Positions 8,014 to 16,344 of a DNA stretch of 64,000 nucleotides are shown one piece after another. A program made the position numbers and the translations under genes. Each line of letters starts with the position of its first letter. The first letter of the stretch is position 1. The stretch is from Pseudomonas sp. PDM04 (lineage in GTDB: Bacteria > Pseudomonadota > Gammaproteobacteria > Pseudomonadales > Pseudomonadaceae). The DNA lies in NCBI RefSeq assembly GCF_014851765.1, contig NZ_JACVAI010000006.1, forward strand, positions 474,774-538,773, given 5' to 3'. A model generated the notes under the pieces. It saw only the letters and a list, made by a program, of their open reading frames with translations. It did not search any database and had not been told where the DNA came from.

Positions 8014-9933
8014 TCAGGCCCGCTCGACCATCATGCGGCCGACCATTTCCATGTGCAGGGCGTGACAGAACCAGCTGCAGTAGTACCAGTGCAGGCCGGG
8101 CTTGTCGGCGATGAAGGTGATGGATGAGGTCTGCTGCGGGCTGATCTCCATGCTCGCGCCGTGATTGGTCATGACGAAGCCGTGGGACACGTCCTCGATC
8201 TGGTCGATGTTGGTGATGGTCACCGTCACTTCATCGCCCTGCTTGACGGTGAACTCGGTCAGCCCGTACGCCGGCGCCATGGAGGTCATGTAGACCCGCA
8301 CTTTCTTGCCGTCGCGGATGACCTTGTTGTCAGTCTCCAGGTTGATCCCGTCCTTCTTGGCCCGCGCCACGGTGCCGGCGAAGAACGGGTCGTTGCGGTC
8401 CCAGATCTTCTTGGTCTTGATCTGGTCGCGGCGCGCGAGGATGCAGTCGTGGGGTTCGGCAAAGGTCGGACCGTCGTGCACCAGCTTCATTTCGTCGCCG
8501 GAAATATCGATCAACTGGTCGTTTTCCGGGTGCAGCGGTCCGGTCGGCAGGAAGCGGTCCTTGGAGAACTTGCACAACACCACCAGCCACTTGCCGTCGG
8601 CGTCGCTGGTTTCGGTCAGCGAGGCGTGGTTATGGCCCGGCTGGTAATGCACGTCGAGCTTCTGCTTGATGTAGTTGACCTTCTCGCCCTTGTAGGCACG
8701 GATCGCCTCTTCCACGTTCCACTTCACCACCTGGCTGTCGATGAACAGCGTGGTGTAGGCATTGCCGCGACCGTCGTAGGTGGTGTGCAGCGGGCCCAGG
8801 CCCAGCTCGGGCTCGGCGACGATGACCTCGCGCGGGTCCTTGTACTTGTCGGCAAACAGGTCGTCCAGGCGGGCGATCTCGATGATCGACACCGTGGGCG
8901 AGAGCTTGCCGTTGGCAATGAAGTATTTGCCGTCGGGGGACGTGTTACAGCCGTGCGGGTTCTTCGGCACCGGGATGTAGCGGGTGAACTCGGAGTCCTT
9001 GCCATCGACTTTGCGGCCGTCCACCACCGGTGTTTTCGAGCCGTCCAGGGTGATGAACTTGCCGGCCTTGATCGCCGCCTCGATGCGCGGAATGTTGAAC
9101 ACCACGACCCAGTCGCGTTCGTTGCGCATCATGCCGCCGAGGTCGTAGGCCTTCTCCGAGTTGTAGCAGGTGGCCGCCGCGTACTTGCCGGTGAAATCGG
9201 CATCGGTGTTGTCGAGGTTGCCGTCGACGATCACCTGGAACGCCATTTCCATTTTCTCGGCGTCGATGGCGTTGAACAGGGTGAAACTGTTCTTGTCCTG
9301 CAGGTCGAAGGTGTGGCCGTCATTCGGGTGCGGGATGACGAATTCGCCGTTGGCGAACACGTATTTGGTGTAGGGCACTTTCTGCAGGCGCAGGCCGTGG
9401 ATCGCCTGTACGTTCGGCACGGTGAGGATCTTGTCGCACTTCATGATGTCCAGGCGGATACGCGCGACGCGGGTGTTGGCCTTGTCGTTGATGAACAGGT
9501 ACTTGCCGTCGTACTTGCCGTCGGTCATGGAGATGTGCGGGTGGTGGCAGTCGCCGTTGAGGAACTTGGCGCTGTCGCCCAGGATCGCCTTGCTCTCGTT
9601 GGTCAGGCCCCAACCGGTGGCAGAGTCGACGTTGAACACCGGAATGCGCATCAACTCGCGCATCGACGGCACGCCCAGTACCCGCACCTCCCCCTGATGA
9701 CCGCCGCTCCAGAAGCCGTAGTATTCATCCAGCTCGCCGGGGGCGACATGGATCTTCGACTGCGCATCCTTGACGGCCGCCGCCCAGGACTCGCGGGTGA
9801 ATGCCATGCCACCCAGGGCCGTGGCGCCCGCCAGTACCGCCCCGGTCATGGCGCTGCCACCCAGGAAACCGCGACGGCTCAAGCCCGCCGGGTCTTCTTC
9901 CTGTCCGGTTGTGGTGGATTCTTTGTCGGTCAT
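8014..9933 (-). CDS. nosZ: NosZ, nitrous oxide reductase (Tat-exported, clade I type)
   Basis: NosZ reduces N2O to N2 in the periplasm, using the CuA and CuZ centres. The 639-residue protein has a twin-arginine signal (LSRRGFLGG, residues 18-26). It has a seven-bladed propeller with the many His ligands of CuZ (for example DCHHPH, PHGCN, GHNH). A C-terminal cupredoxin domain holds the CuA site YYCSWFCHALHMEM (Cys619, Cys623, His627, Met630). The Tat signal and neighbouring NosR place it in the clade I (typical) group. AAGGAG lies 10 bases before the ATG. It is the second gene of nosRZDFYL. Confidence 0.97.
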   Translation of the reverse strand: MTDKESTTTGQEEDPAGLSRRGFLGGSAMTGAVLAGATALGGMAFTRESWAAAVKDAQSKIHVAPGELDEYYGFWSGGHQGEVRVLGVPSMRELMRIPVFNVDSATGWGLTNESKAILGDSAKFLNGDCHHPHISMTDGKYDGKYLFINDKANTRVARIRLDIMKCDKILTVPNVQAIHGLRLQKVPYTKYVFANGEFVIPHPNDGHTFDLQDKNSFTLFNAIDAEKMEMAFQVIVDGNLDNTDADFTGKYAAATCYNSEKAYDLGGMMRNERDWVVVFNIPRIEAAIKAGKFITLDGSKTPVVDGRKVDGKDSEFTRYIPVPKNPHGCNTSPDGKYFIANGKLSPTVSIIEIARLDDLFADKYKDPREVIVAEPELGLGPLHTTYDGRGNAYTTLFIDSQVVKWNVEEAIRAYKGEKVNYIKQKLDVHYQPGHNHASLTETSDADGKWLVVLCKFSKDRFLPTGPLHPENDQLIDISGDEMKLVHDGPTFAEPHDCILARRDQIKTKKIWDRNDPFFAGTVARAKKDGINLETDNKVIRDGKKVRVYMTSMAPAYGLTEFTVKQGDEVTVTITNIDQIEDVSHGFVMTNHGASMEISPQQTSSITFIADKPGLHWYYCSWFCHALHMEMVGRMMVERA

Positions 9934-9988
9934 CTTGTGTTACTCCTTGAAGGGAAAAACGGACACGGCGCACCTGCGCGCGTGGAAC

Positions 9989-12169
9989 TCATTCAGCAGC
10001 CGCCACTTCCACGACGGGTATCAGTTGCGCGGCCACGGGCGCCGTTTTGTTGCGCTTCTTGCGCTTGTTGATCAGCGGCGGGCATTTGTTGTCGTTGTGG
10101 TAAGTCATCTGGCAATCGAGGCAGTAGTGGCACTCGTTGGCATTGATCCGGCCATCGGGGTGAATGGCCTGGATCTCGCATTCCCTGGCGCACAACTGGC
10201 AGGGGTTGCCGCATTCCTTGCGACGCTTGAGCCAGTCGAACAGGCGCAATCGGGTCGGGATCGCCAGCGCCGCGCCCAGCGGGCAGATGTAGCGGCAATA
10301 GACTTTGCGCGTGAACACATTGATGACCAGCAGCGCCAGCGCGTAGAGCACGAACCACCACTGGCGGTCGAACCGCAGCGTGATCGCCGTCTTGAACGGC
10401 TCCACTTCGGCGAACTGCTCGGCCGTGGACATCGACTCCAGGGAGAGGCCGAACAGCAACAGCAAAATGATGTACTTGATCGCCCAGAGTCGTTCATGCA
10501 CGGCGAAGGGCAACTCGTACTGGGGGATTTTCAACTTGCGCGCGGCTTCGTTGATCAGCTCCTGCAAGGCCCCAAACGGGCACAGCCAGCCGCAGAACAC
10601 GCCACGACCCCACAGCAGGATGCTGGCGGCGGTGAACACCCAGAGCATGAAGATCAGCGGGTCGGTGAGGAACAGCTCCCAGCGGAAGTTCTGGAACAGC
10701 GCATGGACAAACGTCAGCACGTTGACCACCGACAGCTGCCCCAGGGCATACCAGCCCATGAACACCACGGTGAAGATCAGGTAGCCACGGCGCAGCCAGT
10801 GCAGGAACCGTGGCTGGCGTGTGAAGGTGTCCTGCAGGAACAGGATGGCCGTCAGCAACAACAAGGCGCTGGCGAGCACAGCGATCTGGAACTGCTTCTG
10901 GTACCAGATGTTCAACCACATCGGCCGGCTGGCTTCCTCGATGGCCGCCCGTTCCTCGGCCGTCGGCGCCGGACGTTCGATGTACGGTTCGGGCAGTTGG
11001 TAAGCCACTTCGAAGCTGCTGAAGATGCCGTTGACCGGACCGGTCTGGCGACGCACCAGCAACTCCAGGGACCAGGGCGACCCCGGATCGAACCCGGCCC
11101 CCTGGCGCACGATGAACACGGACAGCTCATCGAATTCGGGCATGCCCTGGGCAAACACGTCGGAGAGTCGCTGATGGTCCATGTCGCGGAAGCTGATGAC
11201 ATTGCCGAACTGGCGCAATTGCACCCGGTCGAAAATCCCGCCGCGCACATAGCCCGAGCCCTTGAAGGAGTACTGCCCTCGCCCGAGCACCGCGATGGCC
11301 TGCTCGCCGGGCTTGAGCGCCTGCGTCAGGAAACGGTATTGGTTGTCGCCCAGCAGCGCGCGGCCGATGGTCGGCGGGTTGAGGTCGGCGGTGTACAGGT
11401 CGATGAAGGTGTCGTTGACCTGGTCGGGGCCGGCGTTTTCCACGCCTTCAGCCTCAGTGCCCTTGAAGGCCGCATCGACCTGGCCACGGGTCAGGTGCAG
11501 CCGGCGGATGGAGCCGTCACCGGTCAATTGCTCCCAGTCGGCGGGCTGGTAGAAGTCCTGGCGGACGATGGCCGGTTTTTTCGTCACGCCACGGGTTTCG
11601 GCAATCAGCTTGAGCGACACCGCCACATCATGGGCGGCCCGCATGATGACTTCATTGACCACCATGGCGGTGACCGTGGCGCCGGCGATCGCATCCACGG
11701 TGACGGCGCTCTGGTCGCTGGAACGGCCGACGACCACCCGCTGCGTGACCTTGATGCCTTTGTAGCGGGCGCTGAAGCCATGGAGTTTTTCTTCGGGAAT
11801 GCCGATCAGCAGGATGGGCTCATGGTGCTCCAGGACATAGGCATCCTGGATGACCCCGGCGGTGTCGAGAATCACCTGGGTATTGATCGGTTTACCCGAG
11901 TAGGCCGGGATGTCCACCACGTCCAGGCTCTGGAACACATAGCCGATGACCTTGCCGGCGGCAGACAGCGTGCGCACCTTGAACCGGCCCAGCGGCTCGG
12001 ACACCGCATCGGTCTGCGGGAACACCTTGTCGATTCGCTGCCGTTCGATGTCGCCATAGGATTTGGCCTGCACCGTCGCGAACACCGCGATCATCAACAG
12101 CACCAGCACCACCAGCCCGACACTCCAATAGCGTGGGAAGACATGTCGCGGAGGCTGGAAGGCTGTCAT
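9989..12169 (-). CDS. nosR: NosR, membrane FMN/Fe-S protein for N2O respiration
   Basis: NosR is a polytopic flavoprotein required for nosZ expression and for electron supply to NosZ in vivo. The protein has a periplasmic FMN-binding domain with the covalent flavin motif AGATVT. Several membrane segments follow, then the NapH-type motif FCGWLCPFGALQE and two cytoplasmic 4Fe-4S clusters (CQLCARECEIQ, CHYCLDCQ). The frame could start at 12202, giving 737 residues. That ATG would lie inside the -10 element implied by the ANR/DNR box at 12229-12242, upstream of the expected transcript start. I therefore give the ATG at 12169 (726 residues, near the P. stutzeri NosR length as I recall it). Confidence 0.9.
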   Translation of the reverse strand: MTAFQPPRHVFPRYWSVGLVVLVLLMIAVFATVQAKSYGDIERQRIDKVFPQTDAVSEPLGRFKVRTLSAAGKVIGYVFQSLDVVDIPAYSGKPINTQVILDTAGVIQDAYVLEHHEPILLIGIPEEKLHGFSARYKGIKVTQRVVVGRSSDQSAVTVDAIAGATVTAMVVNEVIMRAAHDVAVSLKLIAETRGVTKKPAIVRQDFYQPADWEQLTGDGSIRRLHLTRGQVDAAFKGTEAEGVENAGPDQVNDTFIDLYTADLNPPTIGRALLGDNQYRFLTQALKPGEQAIAVLGRGQYSFKGSGYVRGGIFDRVQLRQFGNVISFRDMDHQRLSDVFAQGMPEFDELSVFIVRQGAGFDPGSPWSLELLVRRQTGPVNGIFSSFEVAYQLPEPYIERPAPTAEERAAIEEASRPMWLNIWYQKQFQIAVLASALLLLTAILFLQDTFTRQPRFLHWLRRGYLIFTVVFMGWYALGQLSVVNVLTFVHALFQNFRWELFLTDPLIFMLWVFTAASILLWGRGVFCGWLCPFGALQELINEAARKLKIPQYELPFAVHERLWAIKYIILLLLFGLSLESMSTAEQFAEVEPFKTAITLRFDRQWWFVLYALALLVINVFTRKVYCRYICPLGAALAIPTRLRLFDWLKRRKECGNPCQLCARECEIQAIHPDGRINANECHYCLDCQMTYHNDNKCPPLINKRKKRNKTAPVAAQLIPVVEVAAAE

Positions 12170-12189
12170 GGATGGGCTGATTTCGAAGG

Positions 12190-12242
12190 GGCTTGCGGCC
12201 ATCTTAGGTAGCGATTGGCCACTTGCCCTTGATTGAAATCAA
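12190..12242 (-). promoter_or_regulatory. ANR/DNR (FNR-family) box and -10 element of the nos operon
   Basis: On the minus strand TTGATTTCAATCAA (12229-12242) matches the FNR-family consensus TTGAT-N4-ATCAA exactly. Twenty-two bases further on is TAAGAT, which is where a -10 element should lie if the box is centred at -41.5 (class II activation). That puts the transcript start near 12194, about 25 bases before the ATG at 12169. Whether ANR, DNR or both bind cannot be told from sequence. Confidence 0.88.
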
Positions 12243-12250
12243 CTCGACAG

Positions 12251-12278
12251 AAAACCCCGTATCAGAGCGCGTACGGGG
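12251..12278 (-). terminator. Intrinsic terminator after hemN
   Basis: On the minus strand a hairpin with stem CCCCGTA / TACGGGG and a 10-base loop is followed by TTTTCTG. It begins directly after the hemN stop codon and ends just before the nosR ANR/DNR box, which insulates the two units. Confidence 0.75.
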
Positions 12279-12279
12279 C

Positions 12280-13668
12280 TTAAACGGTGCGGGAAAAGCG
12301 GCCTTTCTGTTCTCCACCCAGGTACGCATCAAACGCCATGGCGGCGCTGCGCATCATCAAATGGCCCTGGGGCAACAGCACCAGTTCGGTCGGGTGAATC
12401 TGCAGCAGTCCGTCACGCACATGCTCTTCGAGCTGCGCCAGCGCCTCGGCGAAATACTCGGTAAAACGAATGCCATGGCGTGCCTCGAACGTGCCGAAGT
12501 CGATACGCCCATGGCACATCAGGTCGCTGATCACTTCGCGGCGCAACAGGTCGTCGGCGCTCAGGCGGTAGCCGCGGTGCACCGGCAGCAAACCCTGGTC
12601 GATGCGCGCGTAATACTGCGAAAGCTCCTTGACGCTCTGGCTGTAGCTGTCGCCGACCTTGCCGATCGACGACACACCCAGGCCGATCAAGTCGCAGTCG
12701 GCATGGGTCGAATACCCCTGGAAATTACGTTGCAGGGTGCCGCGCGTGCGGGCCAGTGCCAGCTCATCATCCGGCAAGGCGAAATGATCCATGCCGATGT
12801 AGACGTACCCGGCTTGGGTCAGGCGGCGAATGGTCAGTTCGAGCAGTTCGAGCTTGCGCTCCGGTGGCGGCATGTCCTGCGGACGGATCAGGCGTTGCGC
12901 ACGCACCATCTCCGGCAGGTGTGCATAGCTGTAGGCCGCGATGCGGTCCGGGCGCAAGGCAATGATCTTGCCCAGAGTGACGTCGAAACTCTCCACCGTT
13001 TGCAGTGGCAAACCGTAGATCAGGTCGACGCTGACCGACTTGAAGCGCGCCTGGCGTGCCGCCGCGACCAACGCATGAATCTGTTCTTCGCTTTGCTGGC
13101 GATTGACCGCCGCCTGCACGTCGGGATCGAAGTCCTGCACGCCGAAACTCAGGCGATTGAAACCCAGTTGGCGCAAGGTCTCGATGCGTTCGGTGCTGAT
13201 GGTGCGCGGGTCGACTTCGATGGAAAACTCGTGATTGTCACTGTCGTCCATGTCGAAAGACTGGTGCAGACAGTCCATCAGGTCGGCCAACTGCTCGCCG
13301 GTCAGGTAGGTCGGGGTCCCGCCACCCAGGTGCAGTTGCGTGAGCTTGCGCGTGCTGTCGAACAGGGCCGACTGCATGGCGATTTCACGCTTGAGGTAGG
13401 TCAGGTACTCCACGGCCCGATGGGTCTTCTGGGTGATGATTTTGTTGCAGGCGCAGTAGTAGCAAAGACTTTTGCAGAACGGAATGTGGATGTACACCGA
13501 CAGCGGTTTCGGCGCTGCGGCCTGATTGCTGCTCCGGGCCGCCTGCTGGTAGTCATCGACGGCAAACGCCTGATGAAACTGTGGCGCCGTCGGGTAAGAG
13601 GTGTAGCGCGGCCCCGGCCGGTCGTACTTCTCGACCAAGGCGCGATTGAAATCAAACGAAGATTTCAT
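12280..13668 (-). CDS. hemN: HemN, oxygen-independent coproporphyrinogen III dehydrogenase
   Basis: HemN is a radical SAM enzyme that decarboxylates coproporphyrinogen III to protoporphyrinogen IX without oxygen, as needed for haem synthesis during denitrification. The 462-residue protein has the cluster motif in YIHIPFCKSLCYYCAC with cysteines 65, 69 and 72 (CX3CX2C) plus Cys74. The SAM-binding GGGTP, the EVDP strand and the HemN C-terminal domain are also present. A TTG one codon upstream is possible, but I chose the ATG at 13668. It lies 21 bases after a HemN-like gene on the same strand and probably shares its promoter. Confidence 0.95.
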   Translation of the reverse strand: MKSSFDFNRALVEKYDRPGPRYTSYPTAPQFHQAFAVDDYQQAARSSNQAAAPKPLSVYIHIPFCKSLCYYCACNKIITQKTHRAVEYLTYLKREIAMQSALFDSTRKLTQLHLGGGTPTYLTGEQLADLMDCLHQSFDMDDSDNHEFSIEVDPRTISTERIETLRQLGFNRLSFGVQDFDPDVQAAVNRQQSEEQIHALVAAARQARFKSVSVDLIYGLPLQTVESFDVTLGKIIALRPDRIAAYSYAHLPEMVRAQRLIRPQDMPPPERKLELLELTIRRLTQAGYVYIGMDHFALPDDELALARTRGTLQRNFQGYSTHADCDLIGLGVSSIGKVGDSYSQSVKELSQYYARIDQGLLPVHRGYRLSADDLLRREVISDLMCHGRIDFGTFEARHGIRFTEYFAEALAQLEEHVRDGLLQIHPTELVLLPQGHLMMRSAAMAFDAYLGGEQKGRFSRTV

Positions 13669-13689
13669 CAAATCGACTCACACATAGGG

Positions 13690-15036
13690 TTAATGCCTTG
13701 CACTGCCCGATTCCTTTTCAAACAGATGGCAGATACCGTCCACTTCTTGCCGACCGGCAGGAAGAATGCTGATGAAACGGTCCGATAACTCGATCAGGCC
13801 GTCACGACTCAATTGCTCCAGCAGTGGCCAGACCGAGGCGAAGTAGCGGGGAAAAACCAGACCGTAGCGTCGCTCGATGGCACGGATATCCAACTCCAGG
13901 TCACACGCCAGCCGTTCCGTGACCGTGTGACGGATCTGCTCCCCCGACTCGAAACGCCACCCCCGGGCCGTCGGCAGTTGATCGTTGTCCAACTGGCGCT
14001 GATAACGCTCGATCACCTCGGTGTTCTGCGTGTACAGGTCATCGATCTGACTGATGGCGCCCACACCGAAGCCAATGTGGTCACAGAAGCCATGACGGGT
14101 AAAACCGTCGCAAGTGCGACGCAAGCGGCCGCGCTCCTGAGCGATGGCCAAGTCATCGTCGGGGCGCACGAACTGCCCCATGCCAATGTAGTGGTAACCG
14201 GCAGCGATCAACTGTTCGAAGCAGATCTGGCGCATCGCGCCCTTGTCCTCCTGGCTGCACAACGCCCTGACCTTGTCACCGATCATCGGCCGGTAGCGGC
14301 GTGGCGGCCGCGCATAGTCGAATACCATCAACCGGTCCGGCTCCAGCTCGATGATCGTCCTGAGCTTCGCGGCAAAACTGTCCGGTGTCTGCCAGGCATG
14401 GCCGAAGCCCAGGTCGACATTGACCGAGCGGAAACCGAAGGTGCGTGCGGCATCGATCAGGGAATTGATCGGCGCCGGGTCCTGGTAGCACGCCACCGAC
14501 CGCTCGCACTCGGCGTCGATGTCCGGGACACCGATGCTGACGTGGTTGAAACCCTGCTCGCGCAACGCGCCCATGATCGACCAATCGGTGTGCTGCAAGT
14601 CGACCTCGGCGCTGTAGTCGCCGCACTCATGCTCGAGGAAATGAAATCGACGACGCAGATGATTCATCAACTGCTGGAGATGGGCGATGCTCGGGGTGCC
14701 ACCGCCCAGGTGAAACTGCTCGACCCGCTGATCCGGGCTGAGGTGACAACCGACCAGATCGATCTCGCGCTTCAGGCGCTCCAGGTACTGCTCCAGGGCG
14801 GCGTGCTCGCCGAGCGTCTCGGGCGGTGTGTAGCAGGATGACGTGAGGTTCGACGGCAGTTGAACGTTCAGCGACAACGGCCGGCGCTTCTGGCGGCTGA
14901 CGCGCACGGCGCGCAGCAGGTCCAGGGAGCCGATGCCGTCGTGGAATTTTTGCGTATCGGCATGACAGTTGGGGTCGAGTACGCCCTGATCGCAGCGAGC
15001 GACCGGCTCGCCGGGTTTGGCAAAGAAATCGAGCAT
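13690..15036 (-). CDS. HemN-like paralogue lacking the radical-SAM cysteines
   Basis: The 448-residue protein aligns with HemN over its full length. It has GGGTP, a matching EVD strand, GYHYIGMGQFVRPDDDLAIAQ opposite HemN's GYVYIGMDHFALPDDELALAR, and the same C-terminal domain. The cluster-binding cysteines are gone: opposite HemN Cys65, Cys69 and Cys72 it has Asn63, Ser67 and Thr70. The preceding Tyr and His (YIH) are Asn and Gln. It should not form the 4Fe-4S cluster or cleave SAM in the usual way. It is not a broken gene, since the frame is intact. GGAG lies 7 bases upstream of the ATG. It is the first gene of a likely two-gene unit with hemN. A role as a haem or porphyrin carrier or HemN partner is only a guess. 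Confidence 0.85.
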   Translation of the reverse strand: MLDFFAKPGEPVARCDQGVLDPNCHADTQKFHDGIGSLDLLRAVRVSRQKRRPLSLNVQLPSNLTSSCYTPPETLGEHAALEQYLERLKREIDLVGCHLSPDQRVEQFHLGGGTPSIAHLQQLMNHLRRRFHFLEHECGDYSAEVDLQHTDWSIMGALREQGFNHVSIGVPDIDAECERSVACYQDPAPINSLIDAARTFGFRSVNVDLGFGHAWQTPDSFAAKLRTIIELEPDRLMVFDYARPPRRYRPMIGDKVRALCSQEDKGAMRQICFEQLIAAGYHYIGMGQFVRPDDDLAIAQERGRLRRTCDGFTRHGFCDHIGFGVGAISQIDDLYTQNTEVIERYQRQLDNDQLPTARGWRFESGEQIRHTVTERLACDLELDIRAIERRYGLVFPRYFASVWPLLEQLSRDGLIELSDRFISILPAGRQEVDGICHLFEKESGSARH

Positions 15037-15054
15037 GACGGGTCTCCGAGACGG

Positions 15055-15109
15055 GTCGCAGGCCCTTAGTTTCCGGGATTGCCGTTCAACGCTCCTTGAC
15101 TTGTATCAA
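15055..15109 (-). promoter_or_regulatory. ANR/DNR-type box upstream of the HemN-like gene and hemN
   Basis: On the minus strand TTGATACAAGTCAA (15096-15109) differs from the TTGAT-N4-ATCAA consensus at one base. The expected -10 position holds GAAACT, which is weak. The expected transcript start is near 15061, 25 bases before the ATG at 15036. hemN genes of pseudomonads are known to be under ANR/DNR control, which supports the call. Confidence 0.72.
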
Positions 15110-15145
15110 GCTGCAAGCCACGGGTTTAAAGGAGCGGACCGCCGG

Positions 15146-15589
15146 TCACCAGGTCAGGAAAAACATGCCCTTGGCCAGCAAGACGATGACCACCATGTGG
15201 CAGAACACGCTGGCATGGATGAAATGCACGTAACGGGCGTTCATGCGCCCGGTCTTGAACAGGATCATGGCCGCCAGGAAATGCCCGAGTACGCTCACGG
15301 CGGCGAGGATTTTCAGCATCAGCAAGGTGCCGAACGACGAGGCCAGAGGCGTGGCCAACAGCGGCAGGTAACGCAACCAGACCATGCCGATGCCTGCGCC
15401 GAACAACACCAGCAACACCCAGGGCATCAACTGGCGGGCACGGCGGGCCACGCCCTCCTCGACCAGCAGCATCACTTTGGCGGGCAACTTCTTGCGAATG
15501 TTTTCCAGAAACAGCACTTCGAAGAACACCGTGCCAATGAAGATCAGCGCGGCAAACAGGTGCAAGGTGAGAAACAGCGGATAAAGCAT
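15146..15589 (-). CDS. Small four-helix membrane protein under ANR/DNR control
   Basis: The protein has 147 residues and four predicted membrane segments (about residues 3-28, 53-75, 83-108 and 122-145). Histidines lie in or next to the membrane: His10, His103, His121 and His124 approximately, and a further HMV. This pattern resembles CopD/HemJ-like small membrane proteins that may bind haem or copper, but I do not recognise the family with confidence. A perfect ANR/DNR box and -10 lie upstream, so it should be induced with the nos and hemN genes. Its place beside them suggests a role in anaerobic respiration or cofactor supply. Confidence 0.8.
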   Translation of the reverse strand: MLYPLFLTLHLFAALIFIGTVFFEVLFLENIRKKLPAKVMLLVEEGVARRARQLMPWVLLVLFGAGIGMVWLRYLPLLATPLASSFGTLLMLKILAAVSVLGHFLAAMILFKTGRMNARYVHFIHASVFCHMVVIVLLAKGMFFLTW

Positions 15590-15608
15590 GGGGTTCTGGC
15601 GCTCGAGT

Positions 15609-15663
15609 CGGGCCTGCGTGCAGCATACCGGCCCCGTTGAGTCATCCGGTTGATGCCAATCAA
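15609..15663 (-). promoter_or_regulatory. Perfect ANR/DNR box and -10 element
   Basis: TTGATGCCAATCAA on the plus strand (15650-15663) is palindromic in its half-sites and matches TTGAT-N4-ATCAA exactly. Reading the minus strand, 22 bases separate it from TATGCT, the expected class II -10 element. This puts the transcript start near 15615, 26 bases upstream of the ATG at 15589. The plus-strand direction has no matching -10. Confidence 0.85.
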
Positions 15664-15763
15664 GAAACCGCCATCGCCCTGGCGAACACCCCTCAACCGA
15701 AAATAAAGGGAACTGGCACTACGCCATCCCTGTCGGAAGCGTATCACCTGGAGAATATGGTCG

Positions 15764-15976
15764 ATGCGCGCCCGGCATTTTGAAATCACCTACTGTTTGA
15801 ACGATTCTCGTCGACTGTTCGTCCAGCCGGACTCGCACATGACCGATGACGACGCGTGGTACTACGCGTGCCTGCATGCGGATGTCGGGATCTGGTATGG
15901 GGATGGCAGCACGGAACTCCGCGAACACGCGCAAATGGCCGGTTTGACCAAGGTCAGGTGGGAGGAGTTGCCGTAA
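15764..15976 (+). CDS. Small conserved-type hypothetical protein
   Basis: This is a 70-residue acidic, soluble protein with many aromatic residues (ARHFEITYCLNDS, WYYACLHADVGIWYG). GGAG lies 10 bases upstream of the ATG. Codon choice looks like its neighbours, and the stop is followed by a REP pair. It resembles short orphan proteins common in Pseudomonas genomes; I cannot name a function. It diverges from the ANR-controlled membrane protein gene. Confidence 0.6.
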   Translation: MRARHFEITYCLNDSRRLFVQPDSHMTDDDAWYYACLHADVGIWYGDGSTELREHAQMAGLTKVRWEELP

Positions 15977-16008
15977 CGGGAGCGTCGATACCAAACCAGC
16001 AAAACCAA

Positions 16009-16098
16009 TGTGGGAGCGAGCCTGCTCGCGATGGTGGTATGTCAGTCGACATCACTCTCGACTGACACATCGTTATCGCGAGCAGGCTCGCTCCCACA
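16009..16098. repeat. REP pair upstream-side of ybdD end
   Basis: Inverted REP cores TGTGGGAGCGAGCCTGCTCG and GCGAGCAGGCTCGCTCCCAC flank an inner inverted repeat (TGTCAGTCGA ... TCGACTGACA). It lies between the end of the small plus-strand gene and the end of ybdD. Confidence 0.9.
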
Positions 16099-16132
16099 GT
16101 TTTTTGCCTTGCATCATGACCCGCTCAGCGGA

Positions 16133-16330
16133 TCAACAGCACTTCGGCCCGGCCTTGCTGCCGTAACGGGCTTCCTGGCGTTCGCGGAAGAACACCTCGT
16201 AGCTCATCACCGGTTTGTCCGGGTGTTTGTTCTGCATGTGCTCGACGTAGGTGTCGTAGTCGGGCATGCCGACCATCAGGCGTGCAGCCTGACCGAGGTA
16301 TTTACCCAGGCGACTCAGGTCATTGAACAT
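16133..16330 (-). CDS. ybdD: YbdD/YjiX-family protein (DUF466)
   Basis: This is a 65-residue protein of the YbdD/YjiX family, with the family's MVGMPDYDTYVEHM and MSYEVFFRERQEARYG segments and a Cys-Cys end. These small proteins are almost always encoded directly after CstA-type transporters, as here (14 bases downstream). They are thought to assist the transporter, though the mechanism is not settled. Confidence 0.9.
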   Translation of the reverse strand: MFNDLSRLGKYLGQAARLMVGMPDYDTYVEHMQNKHPDKPVMSYEVFFRERQEARYGSKAGPKCC

Positions 16331-16344
16331 GCTGCACTCCTCGA

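Noticed and set aside
8161..10071. Long open frame (636 codons) opposite nosZ
   Set aside because: It is a mirror of a GC-rich gene; it has no recognisable motif and the other strand encodes nosZ.
12170..12202. Longer NosR start at 12202
   Set aside because: It would lie in the -10 element of the class II ANR/DNR promoter and upstream of the expected transcript start.
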